Of a stretch of 40,072 bases of DNA, positions 17,584 to 26,512 are shown in pieces. The DNA comes from Gammaproteobacteria bacterium UBA2168 (GTDB lineage Bacteria > Pseudomonadota > Gammaproteobacteria > Pseudomonadales > Azotimanducaceae), in the NCBI GenBank assembly GCA_002327525.1, contig DCWG01000147.1:1-40072 (forward strand), given 5' to 3'. The notes under the pieces are model-generated. The model was not told where the DNA came from. It searched no databases and saw only the letters and a list, made by a program, of their open reading frames with translations. Numbering within the stretch: the stretch's first letter is position 1; each line of letters starts with the position of its first letter. The position numbers were made by a program, and so were the translations under genes.

Positions 17584-18441
17584 TCACGTTGGGGGTACGG
17601 CAGATACTTTCAATACCTGACACCGCCGTATCATTCTCCGGTGGTTTGCATCGAATCCGTCCCGCCGGTGCAGGACGCGACGATTGTCCCACACGACAAC
17701 ATCGTGGGCTCGCCAACGCTGACGCCACTGGTTTTCCTCGAGTATCGCGTAGCTCCACAGCTCGTCGAGCAGAGATTCACTCTCATCGAAGGTCAGTCCC
17801 GTAACGTAAGCCCACTCCCTCCGGCCCAGATACAGGCAGCTCCTGCCCGTCTCCTCATGTTCGAGAACAATCGGATGCACCGTACCGGGCGCATCACGGG
17901 GATCCTCGAAGGTGTCGTACCCGGGGCGCAGGCTTCCCACGCTGGTGTGCGCAGCGTCGTGCTTGATGTTGAGATGCACGATGCTTTTCCTCAATGCCTC
18001 GGGCAGCACATCGCAGGCCGTACACTGGTCCGCAAAGTGAGTATCCCCGCCCCGCGCGGGTATCTCCACGCCGAGCAGCACGCTGGCCGGCGGAGGATCG
18101 TCCACGTAGGTCATATCCGAATGCCAGTTAGCCTCGCCGTTACCCAGCCCCCCGATGGGCTTGCCATCGACCATGATGTTGGACAGCACGGTAACGAAGC
18201 GATTGTTGATCTTTCTGTGCCACTCTTCCGGCATCAGCCCCAAAGGCATCTCCTCCAGCGGACCGAAACGCGCGCTAAAGGCCTGCAGTGCTTCATCGTC
18301 CAGCGGCTGATCCCGAAATCGCAGCACGCCGAAGTTTAGCCAGGCGCTGTATATGTCGGCGAACGCCTCTTCATTCTGTACCCTGAGATCGACACCGGTG
18401 ACCTCGGCACCAAATTCAGCCTCGAAGGGATGGATGTTCAT
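17584..18441 (-). CDS. TauD/TfdA family Fe(II)/2-oxoglutarate dioxygenase
   Basis: A 285-aa cytosolic dioxygenase of the TauD/TfdA family. The iron ligands are His107 and Asp109 in NWHSDMTY and the distal His258 in RVLHRRDGFD. The 2-oxoglutarate-binding Arg is probably one of those in NHRRMIRR. The N-terminus (FEAEFGAEVTGVDLR) is typical of the family. The usual substrates are sulfonates, phenoxy acids or carbamoyl compounds, but nothing here fixes which. It lies 30 bp downstream of the FAD oxidoreductase on the same strand, so the two are probably co-transcribed and may act on one amine or amino-acid-like substrate. Confidence 0.88.
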   Translation of the reverse strand: MNIHPFEAEFGAEVTGVDLRVQNEEAFADIYSAWLNFGVLRFRDQPLDDEALQAFSARFGPLEEMPLGLMPEEWHRKINNRFVTVLSNIMVDGKPIGGLGNGEANWHSDMTYVDDPPPASVLLGVEIPARGGDTHFADQCTACDVLPEALRKSIVHLNIKHDAAHTSVGSLRPGYDTFEDPRDAPGTVHPIVLEHEETGRSCLYLGRREWAYVTGLTFDESESLLDELWSYAILEENQWRQRWRAHDVVVWDNRRVLHRRDGFDANHRRMIRRCQVLKVSAVPPT

Positions 18442-18471
18442 GATTCGCGGTTCCTATCGCACACAGGTCCG

Positions 18472-19797
18472 CTACCTCCGAGTTTCACGGACGGGGTGAA
18501 ACGGCACCAGTTCCGGTACGTTACCTTCCGCAAATCGTGCCAACCTGAATCCGTGAATGTCCACTTCAGGCGTCATACCCTGAAGTAGTGCGGCGGTCGT
18601 TTGCCCACCTCCTGGTCCCAGCGCAAATCCATGCCCGCTGAATCCCGTTGCGATCACCAGACCTTTGACACCGGTCGCGTTGTCGAGTACGGGAGCCTGG
18701 TCGGGCGTCATATCGACGTTGCCCGCCCAGATTTCTTCCACCGCAAGGTGCGAAAATTGCGGCAGCAGCCTGTGAAAGCCGTCCAGATTCGGCGCGGCCG
18801 CGCCGAGGTCCGGCGGTGGTTCGTTGTTTCTCAGCTGCGCCCAGGGAGCCGCGTGATGGGCGGTACCGGGTAGCAGAGTGAAGACATCGCGTAGCAACAC
18901 CTTGCCGACACCCACTTTGAGCTGGCTTCGATAGTGCCAGGCGGTTTTTCCAAAGGAGAGCAGATCGGTGATGGAGTCCAGGTTGACATCGAACGTGGAT
19001 CGATTTCCGGCTGCCAGTACGAACTTGCCCCGGGCATCCTGTCGAAACGCAACGTCCCCTGCCCATCCCGTGGCTTGCGTGTACTTCGATGCCGGCGTGG
19101 TGCGAATGACGGTGGAGCGGATGGCATTTTGGGGCAACTTGATTCCCAGGGGTTTCAGCATCCGCCGGCTCCAGGCACCACATGCAATCACGACCTGCTC
19201 GGCCTCGATAGCGCCTCGCTCGGTGGCGACACCGGTGGTGCGATTGCCGGATGTGAGCATGGAATTGACCGCACAGTTCTCCACTATGGTGACACCAAGT
19301 CCTCTGGCGGCATCGGCGAACGCGCGGGTGACGAGACGCGGATTAGCCTGACCGTCGGAACCGACGTGCAAGGAACCCAACACGTCGTTCCCAATGCCAG
19401 GCAACATCTTTTGCGTCTCCGCCGGACCGAGCAACTCCACATCCAGCGCACTTGGTCCGGCCGCGGCCAGGTAGCCCTCGAACGCTTCCATATCCGGCTG
19501 GTTGCCTGCCAGATTGATGTTCCCGCCCTGCCGCCATTCCAGATCGGCACCCAGTTCGGCTTCCAGCCCTTCCCAGATACGGCGGGAATACATCGAGAAC
19601 GGGATCAGGTGCGGATGACGCACCTGCTGATGAATCCAGCCCCAGTTGCGCGTGGACTGCTCGAACCCGACCGCACCCTTGTCCACCAACACGACTTCGA
19701 GACCGGCTTTGGCGGCGAAATAGGCAGCAGAACAACCAATGATACCGCCGCCGACGATGACGGCGTCTGCCTTGCCTCGCGGAAGCTCTGTGAGCAT
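18472..19797 (-). CDS. FAD-dependent oxidoreductase of the DAO family
   Basis: A 441-aa flavoprotein of the D-amino-acid oxidase/glycine oxidase/sarcosine oxidase family. It has an N-terminal Rossmann motif (VIVGGGIIGCSAAYFAAKAG), the flavin-linked segment STRNWGWIHQQ, and a C-terminal FAD-binding end (LVIATGFSGHGFALGPGGGQ). It should oxidise an amine or amino acid. ATG 19797 places 10 residues before the dinucleotide motif, as in relatives. ATG 19839 would add 14 residues (MICSNNHMVRAGSS) and cannot be excluded. It is followed by the TauD-like gene. Confidence 0.86.
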   Translation of the reverse strand: MLTELPRGKADAVIVGGGIIGCSAAYFAAKAGLEVVLVDKGAVGFEQSTRNWGWIHQQVRHPHLIPFSMYSRRIWEGLEAELGADLEWRQGGNINLAGNQPDMEAFEGYLAAAGPSALDVELLGPAETQKMLPGIGNDVLGSLHVGSDGQANPRLVTRAFADAARGLGVTIVENCAVNSMLTSGNRTTGVATERGAIEAEQVVIACGAWSRRMLKPLGIKLPQNAIRSTVIRTTPASKYTQATGWAGDVAFRQDARGKFVLAAGNRSTFDVNLDSITDLLSFGKTAWHYRSQLKVGVGKVLLRDVFTLLPGTAHHAAPWAQLRNNEPPPDLGAAAPNLDGFHRLLPQFSHLAVEEIWAGNVDMTPDQAPVLDNATGVKGLVIATGFSGHGFALGPGGGQTTAALLQGMTPEVDIHGFRLARFAEGNVPELVPFHPVRETRR

Positions 19798-19958
19798 GGA
19801 AGAGCCCGCCCTGACCATGTGATTGTTCGAACATATCATGTGAACACGCCGGGCGCTGCAGCGGCCGGGATTTCACAAGCATGAGCGCCGACCTAGCATG
19901 GATCCCGGCAACGGCTCGCGTACCGGAGATGTCAGAAATGCTGGCAGGGGGAGTGTCT

Positions 19959-20250
19959 GTGAGAGCCTGTGATCTGTGCAAATCCGCGGAGTCATCCGTG
20001 TTCGCCAAGAAACATGGACTCGTCTATCTGCAGTGCGGGCAGTGTGGCTTCGTCTACTGCGACGTTACGGATTTCGACTTCGAGGCCAATAACGAAATCA
20101 CTATCGACAACCTCCAGGAGAAACACGTCAAGAAACTGCGCTCGAGCAGCCATCAGAAAGAGTATAGCCAGCGCCTTGGTGAATTCGAACAGTACCGTGA
20201 TACGGGTAACTTCATGGAAATCGGATGCGCCACGGGAACTGGCCAAGCGC
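19959..20250 (+). pseudogene. 5' fragment of a zinc-ribbon class I SAM methyltransferase
   Basis: A GGGGAG ribosome-binding site precedes GTG 19959. The product starts with a four-cysteine zinc ribbon (RACDLCKSAES, then LQCGQCGFVYCD), continues through a helical linker (NLQEKHVKKLRSSSHQKEYS) and reaches the first SAM motif FMEIGCATGTG. Homology stops just there, near 20250. The remaining frame to 20372 runs into the 3' end of the convergent DsbA-like gene and is unlike a methyltransferase. The catalytic domain has therefore been deleted. An intact version would be about 300 aa or more. Confidence 0.68.
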
Positions 20251-20311
20251 GCACGCTGACCGAACGGCGGGGTCTGCTACCCTGCATCGCGATCAGGCGC
20301 AATGGGCCCGG

Positions 20312-20971
20312 TCAGCGTCTTGCCAGCCCCTCTTTCTCAAGCCGCCACAGCAATACATCCAATCGATCCTGACCGAAGAAAGGTTCGCCGCGAAAAGCAC
20401 AGGTCGGCACACCCCAATGTCCGCAAGCCTCATGGTCCTGCTGATTACGTTCGATGGCTGCCTCCAGGCGTTGTGCATCCGCCTCCACCATGGTATCGAG
20501 CTGCGCCAGGTCCAGCCCCGCGCGCTCTGTCGCCAAGGCCAGATGTTCGCCTTCATGCCAGTTTTGCGTGCCCTGCCAGATGAGTCTCGAAACCTCATCG
20601 GCGAACTCGATGCCCCTTCCCAGCTCTTCGGCCACCACACCCAGCCTGGTCAAGCGGTGGATGTATGGCTGAGATTCGCTGGTTCGCGGGCGCCCGTCAT
20701 CACCCCGATACTGACTCACCGGATCCGGATTCGGCCAGGTGAGCGGCAGTTCCAAGTATTCGGCTACGCGAACCAGGTCGCGTTGAAAGTAGGACGGCCA
20801 TAGGGGATTCATCTGCAAAAAGAAATCTGGGGTACGAATCGCGATCGGATATACCGGCCGGAAGTTCACGTCGAGGTCATATCCTTCCTGCCAGGCACGA
20901 AGCCGCGGCGTCGCAAGATACGACCACGGACTGCGAAACGACCAGAACACATCTATTTCAAGCGCGGCCAT
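20312..20971 (-). CDS. DsbA-family / 2-hydroxychromene-2-carboxylate isomerase-like protein
   Basis: A 219-aa thioredoxin-fold protein of the kappa-GST/HCCA isomerase branch. The N-terminus EIDVFWSFRSPWSYLATPRL has the SPWSY motif that replaces the DsbA CxxC and binds glutathione in this branch. The C-terminal end has the conserved GHWGVPTCAFRGEPFFGQDR. It probably catalyses a glutathione-dependent isomerisation in aromatic or polyketide breakdown. ATG 20971 is chosen because the fold begins at once. The frame is open to 21106 but that extension has no homology. It lies downstream of an SDR on the same strand, 158 bp away. Confidence 0.84.
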   Translation of the reverse strand: MAALEIDVFWSFRSPWSYLATPRLRAWQEGYDLDVNFRPVYPIAIRTPDFFLQMNPLWPSYFQRDLVRVAEYLELPLTWPNPDPVSQYRGDDGRPRTSESQPYIHRLTRLGVVAEELGRGIEFADEVSRLIWQGTQNWHEGEHLALATERAGLDLAQLDTMVEADAQRLEAAIERNQQDHEACGHWGVPTCAFRGEPFFGQDRLDVLLWRLEKEGLARR

Positions 20972-21129
20972 TGTGAGTGCCCGTTTTTTTGATCTGAATC
21001 CTCCATCATAGATCGGCTCGGTTTCCGACGCCGCTAAGAGAACACGTTCGTCCGAAGTGGATGGGAACGAATGCCCTTCGGCTGCTCGGGATCGACCGCT
21101 GAACAACTTCCCCTTCGGCCAGCTCTCCG

Positions 21130-22005
21130 CTACTCAGACCACATAGTGGTTTTCAGGGCCATATCGTCCGTTGCGAGAATTTCCTCCGAGTGTTCGGCGA
21201 CATCTTCCCAGGTCGCGTCCAGACCCAGGTCGACACCCCGATTGGCAAACACCGCGTCCGATGCATATTGGCCTCTCGCCGCCTGCAGGATACGCCCGTT
21301 GGGTGCATCGTCCGAGACCAGAAACAGCGCCGCCGGGCTCACCAGCTTCGGATGGTAGTCGTCACTCGGATTGTCGGGGTCCATGTCATCAGCGCCCGGC
21401 ACGCTGGCTGTCATGCGCGTTTCCGCCCCCGGCGAGAGGCAGTTCACGCGAACGTTGTGCGAAGCGCCCTCGCGTGACAGATTGTTCATGAGCCCGACCA
21501 TCCCCATCTTCGCCGCCCCGTAGTTCCCTTGACCGAAGCTGCCGAGAATGCCCGATACGGAAGACGTGAAGAGGATACGGCCATAGTTCTTTTCGTACAT
21601 GATCGGCCACGCATGCCAGGTGACATAGGCCGTCCCGTTGAGATGCACATTGATGACGATGTCCCACTCATCAAGCGTCATCTTCTTGAATGACTTGTCG
21701 CGCAGGATCCCGGCGTTGTTGATGAGGATATCGAGCGTGCCGTAGGTGTCGAGCGCCGTCTCCACGATACGCTTCGCCCCATCGCGATCTGAGACGGAGT
21801 CTTTGTTCGCGACTGCTTCGCCGCCAGCGGCTCGGATCTCCTCGACGACGAGATCAGCCGCATCGCCCTGACCCGAACCGTCCACAGCGCCGCCCAGATC
21901 GTTGACCACCACGCGTGCCCCGAGTTCGGCCAGCATCAGAGCGTGCTCCTTACCGAGGCCGCCGCCCGCTCCCGTGATGACAGCCACCTTCCCTTCGAAA
22001 CTCAT
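21130..22005 (-). CDS. SDR family oxidoreductase, (3R)-hydroxyacyl-CoA dehydrogenase-like
   Basis: A 291-aa short-chain dehydrogenase. The cofactor motif is TGAGGGLGKEHAL, then NNAGILRD. The catalytic Ser is in SSVSGILG and the YxxxK pair is in NYGAAKMG. The long insertion NDLGGAVDGSGQGDAADLVV after the second strand is typical of the dehydrogenase unit of peroxisomal-type multifunctional enzyme 2, so a (3R)-hydroxyacyl-CoA or sterol side-chain substrate is likely. ATG 22005 has AGGAG six bases upstream. The open frame to 22071 is not needed. Confidence 0.88.
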   Translation of the reverse strand: MSFEGKVAVITGAGGGLGKEHALMLAELGARVVVNDLGGAVDGSGQGDAADLVVEEIRAAGGEAVANKDSVSDRDGAKRIVETALDTYGTLDILINNAGILRDKSFKKMTLDEWDIVINVHLNGTAYVTWHAWPIMYEKNYGRILFTSSVSGILGSFGQGNYGAAKMGMVGLMNNLSREGASHNVRVNCLSPGAETRMTASVPGADDMDPDNPSDDYHPKLVSPAALFLVSDDAPNGRILQAARGQYASDAVFANRGVDLGLDATWEDVAEHSEEILATDDMALKTTMWSE

Positions 22006-22123
22006 AATATTCTCCTGTTTCCCGCCCAGACGCTCCCTTTCCTGTGGGAGTATACCCATGGCCGAGCCCAAACCGCGCCCTGGCGCTTCAGAATCTCAAC
22101 CGAGCGAGCGACCAAGGTCGCGC

Positions 22124-22648
22124 TCACTCGCCCTGGATCGGAGCCACTTTCAACGCTTGCAGATTGGCGACGAGGTCTCTGCCCGCGGTACGCGGACTCA
22201 CTTCCTTATCGATCAGTACAATCACCCCGTCGGGGTCGATATAGAAGGTCCACCGGTTCGCGTAGCCGTGGCCACCGAGTACGCCATAGCTGAGGGCTGT
22301 GTCCTTCGATACGTCCGAGAGTATCGGAAAGCTCGCGCGGTTCTTTTCGGCGAAACCGGTGTTGTCCTCTATCGAATCGGTACTCGCCATGAAGTAGACG
22401 ACGTCGTAGTTTCTAATCTCCTGGTCACTGTCACGCAGCGCCTTGCACTCCAGCGTTCAACCGCTGGTGAAGGCTTTCGGAAAAAACGCGACTACGACGT
22501 GCTGTCCCCGGAAGTCCGAAAGACTATGAGTCTGACCGTCCGAGCCGGGCAACGTCCAGCCAGGCGCGGGATCGCCCACCTGAGGGGCGGCGCTTACGCT
22601 GCCCGAGAAAAAGAGCGCAATCGCGAACACGAGTATTCTATGTGTCAT
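22124..22648 (-). CDS. Exported peroxiredoxin with selenocysteine at the peroxidatic position (in-frame TGA)
   Basis: Read through one TGA, this is a 174-aa AhpC/TSA-type peroxiredoxin with a signal peptide (LVFAIALFFSGSVSAAP). The sequence VVVAFFPKAFTSG is followed by the TGA at 22459-22457 (codon 64) and then TLECKALRDSDQEI. In relatives the TGA position is the peroxidatic Cys of the motif PGCT; Cys68 could be the resolving thiol. The same frame continues without stops to 22124 (ASTDSIEDNTGFAEKN, ANRWTFYIDPDG). A predicted SECIS hairpin lies 21 nt after the TGA. Conventional calling would split it into two pieces of 72 and 88 residues. The alternative is a TGC-to-TGA nonsense mutation. ATG 22648 has AAGGA upstream. 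It would reduce peroxides in the periplasm. Confidence 0.85.
22423..22442 (-). promoter_or_regulatory. Predicted bacterial SECIS element of the peroxiredoxin gene
   Basis: In the mRNA, 21 nt separate the UGA from the loop. The stem is GG plus CGCUG pairing with CAGUG plus CC. One bulged A lies on the 3' side, one G·U pair is present, and the apical loop is CGUGA. A loop G at the second position and this spacing agree with the bacterial SECIS consensus. The pairing was found by eye and not folded by software. Confidence 0.6.
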
Positions 22649-22835
22649 CGTTCGTTCCTTTGTAGCGAGGTACACTCGGCGATCGTAGCCGAATCGGGGC
22701 CTGCCCGTCGTGCAGACGCAGCATCCGCGTCCTGCTACGAGCCTCGGTCGATGTCAGTCAGCGCTCATTCGAGCGGAGCGCGCCACAGCACCGCGACACG
22801 TACTTGACTCGAAGTTGCCAATGGCCGAGGCACGG

Positions 22836-24683
22836 CTAACGAGTGGGTTGGTACCAGATGGCCGACGTGTACGCCCGCTCCTGGGTGATCAGAGGTACTT
22901 CGCCCGGCACGTTCTTCAGTTGGAAACGCACCTTGTCATGGAGCGTCCAGCGCGGCGTCGGTATCTGTAATACACGAACGTAGTACACGGCCGGCGTGCC
23001 GGGATCGAAGTCCGGATCCAGCCACAGGCCTCGCAATTCAGTATCACCAATAGTGTTGGTGTACGTTGCATCGTTCATGTCCACGGTGTTGCCCACCGGC
23101 CTTACGCGGCCGCGCACATCCGCCCGGCGTTCGTCTGACAGCACCGCATCGTATACCCGCTCGCGTCGCTCGCCGTCTTCCAGCCATCCCTTAACGATCT
23201 GTATCCGATCGAGATTCGCACCCAGCGGATCTTTGCTGGCTGTCAGCAGAAACCCGGGTGGCCCGTCACCGCCGGCGGGCAGGTCCGCACCCATGGGCAC
23301 GCCCCTGGCATAGCCGACGGCGGCCAGATCACCGGCGTCGAGATCCGCCGAGGTAAAGTCGTATCCCGCGAACACCCGCACGCGCATCCTTGGGCCCGTG
23401 GTCGCGTAGGTTTCCTTGCGCAGCAACGCCGAGAAGATGCTTTGCCGGGTGTTCTCGTGAGCCCATACACCCGCATAGCCCGCGGCGTTCATCTGCCAGT
23501 TCATGACCGCGCGAGCGTCGAAAATTCGTTGTGCAGACGGCTCCGCGGACGCACTCTTACCCCAGAAGTTGTCGTCGTCCGCCGTCGCCAGGCCGGTATG
23601 GGCATCGGTGCTGCCAATCACACCGAACTTGAATGGGTTCACACCCAGCGATTGTGCCAGCCCAATACCCAGTTGCAGGGCAGAGCGCACATACTCGAAT
23701 TGAATTCTCTCATCGGGCCGCACCGGCAGACGCGCGCCTTTGTACATTCCTGTGCTGGCCCAGCCACCCCACCCGTTCCACCGCTCGAAATCGGCAAATT
23801 CGTCATCCGGCGACAGAAATGGGTGGGTCTCACTGTCGCCCTTGATCTGGGTCGCCTCGACGATCGGCTCGAAACGAATCCGCCGCCGGGCATATTCAGC
23901 ACTCAGCGGCAGGCCATAGGAGTCGGTGTTCGCGAACATGCGCCCCCACGTGAGGTTGCTGTTGTGTGGGATCGCGATGACCCGCCCGCCCGTACTCGCC
24001 TCATAGCGCTGGAGAAACCGCCAGAGCTCTTCCTCGTGTGCGCTGTCGTAGGATGAGAAAGGCAGCATCCGGTTGGCGCGCTCTGCATCGTCGGCGTAGA
24101 CGATGACCCGATGTTGAGAACTGCCTTCCTCAGAGCTGGGTGTCCACTCATAGCCGATGAAGGCTGTGAACTGTCCTGGCCGGTTGTAGTCATCGGCCGC
24201 ACCCGTGACACGCTCCCAGACGCTCCTGCGAAATTTACTTTCACGAAACGAAGCCTGCCAGGAGCGATGCGCCGGAAGCAGGGCGCCCTCGTCCAGCGCC
24301 TTTTCATCCAGATGTCCCGCAGCCAGCCTTTGCCGTGCGGCAAGCCACGCCCTCCCGAGCTCGGACTCGCGAAATGCCGGGTCGTTCCCATACTGTTCCC
24401 TGAAGTAAGCAGCACCGATGTTGTTGGCATGATCCGCCACCACGATGAAGTCAAGAGCGCGTGACAGCTGTGCGGATGCGCCGTTGTTTGCCACAACCTC
24501 CTCTCCCCGGGCGAAGCGATACGCACTCTCGGGGGTGAGGCGCACACCACCGGCGAAAGCATCGCCGGATAGGGCGGTATGAACATGAGTGTCGCCCCAT
24601 AAAACCTCGCGTGGGTAGGACTGCCCATGCGCTCCCGCGCAGAGCGCAACCAATACCACGGCAGACGCGCACACTCTCGTCAT
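22836..24683 (-). CDS. DUF3604 family exported protein
   Basis: A protein of about 615 aa with a signal peptide (ASAVVLVALCAGAHGQ) followed by EVLWGDTHVHTALSGDAF, the PHP-like metal-binding start of the DUF3604 family. Other conserved segments are LDFIVVADHANNIG, FTAFIGYEWTPS, RVIAIPHNSNLTWG and KFGVIGSTDAHTG. The His and Asp residues in these suggest a phosphoesterase-like metal centre. It is a common family in marine and soil Proteobacteria, but the substrate is not known. ATG 24683 starts the signal peptide directly; an upstream in-frame ATG at 24713 is possible. It follows the VOC gene by 16 bp and probably shares its transcript. Confidence 0.86.
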   Translation of the reverse strand: MTRVCASAVVLVALCAGAHGQSYPREVLWGDTHVHTALSGDAFAGGVRLTPESAYRFARGEEVVANNGASAQLSRALDFIVVADHANNIGAAYFREQYGNDPAFRESELGRAWLAARQRLAAGHLDEKALDEGALLPAHRSWQASFRESKFRRSVWERVTGAADDYNRPGQFTAFIGYEWTPSSEEGSSQHRVIVYADDAERANRMLPFSSYDSAHEEELWRFLQRYEASTGGRVIAIPHNSNLTWGRMFANTDSYGLPLSAEYARRRIRFEPIVEATQIKGDSETHPFLSPDDEFADFERWNGWGGWASTGMYKGARLPVRPDERIQFEYVRSALQLGIGLAQSLGVNPFKFGVIGSTDAHTGLATADDDNFWGKSASAEPSAQRIFDARAVMNWQMNAAGYAGVWAHENTRQSIFSALLRKETYATTGPRMRVRVFAGYDFTSADLDAGDLAAVGYARGVPMGADLPAGGDGPPGFLLTASKDPLGANLDRIQIVKGWLEDGERRERVYDAVLSDERRADVRGRVRPVGNTVDMNDATYTNTIGDTELRGLWLDPDFDPGTPAVYYVRVLQIPTPRWTLHDKVRFQLKNVPGEVPLITQERAYTSAIWYQPTR

Positions 24684-24699
24684 CGCAGATTCACCAACT

Positions 24700-25128
24700 C
24701 TATTCGCCGGCAAGGCTGAGCGTTGCCTCGCTCTCCTCGAAGACCTGAATCAGTGCACCGAAGGTATCCTTCGGGTGAAGGTAAAAGTGTTTGAAGGCAG
24801 GGCTCACGTCGTTGTACCCGAGGATTCGGATCCCTTTGGTTTCGAAGTGCGCCCTCGCCTCCTCCAGGTCGAGCACCGCGCAGGAGAGATGATGAAATCC
24901 CTCGCCATTCTTGGCGAGATACTGCCCGATCCCTCCTTCACCAGCCACGTGAGGTGTCACCAGTTCGATCTTCTTACCACCGAGCAGAAAGGTCACCCAC
25001 CCAAATCCTTCTGGCTCTGATTCCCCCTGGTCGGGTAACGGCCGCCCTCCCAACACTTCGCCGAAAAGAGTTTTGGCCTTTTCCATATCCAACACGCCGA
25101 TAGAGACGTGATCCAACCTGTGCAGCAT
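24700..25128 (-). CDS. VOC family protein, methylmalonyl-CoA epimerase-like
   Basis: A 142-aa glyoxalase/VOC protein with two beta-alpha-beta-beta-beta units. HRLDHVSIGVLDMEKAK gives the first metal His (His7). GEGFHHLSCAVLDLEEA gives the second. HPKDTFGALIQVFE supplies the C-terminal Glu. The spacing resembles methylmalonyl-CoA epimerase and related lactoylglutathione lyases. The propionate-pathway role is a family-based guess, because no mutase or carboxylase is nearby. It leads the minus-strand run toward DUF3604. A TGTATACA palindrome lies about 20 bp upstream of the start. Confidence 0.8.
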   Translation of the reverse strand: MLHRLDHVSIGVLDMEKAKTLFGEVLGGRPLPDQGESEPEGFGWVTFLLGGKKIELVTPHVAGEGGIGQYLAKNGEGFHHLSCAVLDLEEARAHFETKGIRILGYNDVSPAFKHFYLHPKDTFGALIQVFEESEATLSLAGE

Positions 25129-25147
25129 GTCCGACTCCTGATATAGC

Positions 25148-25155
25148 TGTATACA
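25148..25155. promoter_or_regulatory. Short palindrome TGTATACA upstream of the VOC gene, possible operator
   Basis: The 8-bp perfect palindrome TGTATACA sits 20 bp upstream of ATG 25128 in an AT-rich patch (TTGTATACAGCTATAT on the minus strand). GntR-type regulators often bind sites of the kind TTGTATACAA. It is short and unique here, so this is a weak call. Confidence 0.25.
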
Positions 25156-25291
25156 ACCTTAGCATGTCGGACATGGACCCGAAGGCAACCGCAAAATACA
25201 CTCTCACTGTACCCTCAGTGTGCACATACCCACCGGGGCAGAAGCAGCCGGGTGCGATGTGTATCGCGCACGGTCTTTATCGGAGTCAACA

Positions 25292-26401
25292 ATGGTAGAT
25301 CAACTGAGATTCGGGATCCTCGGCTGCGGCATGATGGGTCGGGAGCACATTCGAAACCTGTTGCTAACCGGTGCTGCAGTGGACGTGATCGTGGAACCGG
25401 ATACCGGCATGAGGGAGAAGATCCTGTCGTTGGTTCCACACGTTCGGTTCCTGGATTCACTGGGTGCGCTACTCACCTGCAAGGAACTCGACGCACTGGT
25501 AATAGCCACGCCGAACTACCAGCACGGCGATCAACTGCTGGAGATATTCGCTAACTCCTCGCTACCGATCCTGGTGGAAAAGCCGCTGGTAACTCAACTC
25601 GACCAGGTGGCGGTCATTCGTCAGGCGGCGTCGGAGTATCCGGGGCCGATATGGGTCGGCATGGAGTATCGATTCATGCCACCAATGCAGAATTTTCGGC
25701 AACAGTTACGCGACGGGGCGATCGGTGACCTGAAGATGCTGAGCATCCGCGAACACCGCTATCCCTTCCTGAAAAAGGTAGCCGACTGGAACCGCTTCAA
25801 CCACAATTCCGGTGGTACGCTGGTGGAGAAGTGCTGCCACTTCTTCGATCTGATGCGTCTGATAACGGCGGACGAGCCCATGCGGATCATGGCGTCTGCC
25901 GGACAGGACGTGAACCACCTCAGAGAGGAATACGGTGGTGAGGTACCGGACGTTCTCGACAACGCCTTCGCGATCGTGGACTTTTGCTCGGGCCAGCGGG
26001 CAATGCTCGACCTCGCCATGTTTGCCCAGGGTTCCCGCTACGAGCAGGAAGTTTGTGCAGTAGGCCATCGGGGTAAGCTCGAGTGCCTGATCCCGGGCCC
26101 GGAACTGCTGTGGGGCGATCAGCAGGCATCGCCTACCGTCGTGCTCAGCCCACGCTCCCCGGTTGGCCCCATCGAGACGAAAATCCCCATCGACGCGGCC
26201 GTTCTCGACGCTGGTTCACATACCGGCGCGGCCTACTACGAGCACGTCGGTTTTCAAAAAGTGTTGCGGGGCGACGCAGAGGTCGAGGTCACGGTCGAAG
26301 ATGGCCTGCGTGCCGTTGTGATGGGCATGGCAGCCCAGCAAGCGGCTGCTACCGGAAAGACAGCCTTGATGGTGGACGACGGTTTCGGCTTCGAGATCTA
26401 G
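25292..26401 (+). CDS. Gfo/Idh/MocA family oxidoreductase
   Basis: A 369-aa NAD(P)-dependent sugar-type dehydrogenase. The Rossmann domain begins FGILGCGMMGREHIRN, continues with ALVIATPNYQHGDQ and has the conserved ILVEKPLV with the catalytic Lys. The second domain contains GTLVEKCCHFFDLMRL, with a CxHxxD-like substrate-binding stretch. Such enzymes oxidise or epimerise sugars, inositols or sugar acids. Proximity to the fucosidase and glucose-dehydrogenase-type genes fits carbohydrate use. ATG 25292 has GGAG seven bases upstream; the open frame to 25220 was not used. It ends 111 bp before the C_GCAxxG_C_C gene. Confidence 0.9.
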   Translation: MVDQLRFGILGCGMMGREHIRNLLLTGAAVDVIVEPDTGMREKILSLVPHVRFLDSLGALLTCKELDALVIATPNYQHGDQLLEIFANSSLPILVEKPLVTQLDQVAVIRQAASEYPGPIWVGMEYRFMPPMQNFRQQLRDGAIGDLKMLSIREHRYPFLKKVADWNRFNHNSGGTLVEKCCHFFDLMRLITADEPMRIMASAGQDVNHLREEYGGEVPDVLDNAFAIVDFCSGQRAMLDLAMFAQGSRYEQEVCAVGHRGKLECLIPGPELLWGDQQASPTVVLSPRSPVGPIETKIPIDAAVLDAGSHTGAAYYEHVGFQKVLRGDAEVEVTVEDGLRAVVMGMAAQQAAATGKTALMVDDGFGFEI

Positions 26402-26512
26402 GAAAGCTCCGATCCGAAGGCTGTTTCCGGTCCTAACTTGCGTTCGCTCCAACAGTGGCAGACCGGGAGATGTTGTATTATTGCGCGATATACCGATTTG
26501 GAGGGAAGAGGC

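Noticed and set aside
22440..22456. An alternative hairpin directly after the peroxiredoxin TGA with loop AAG
   Set aside because: The loop is only 12 nt from the UGA, shorter than the usual SECIS spacing. The hairpin with loop CGUGA at 21 nt fits better.
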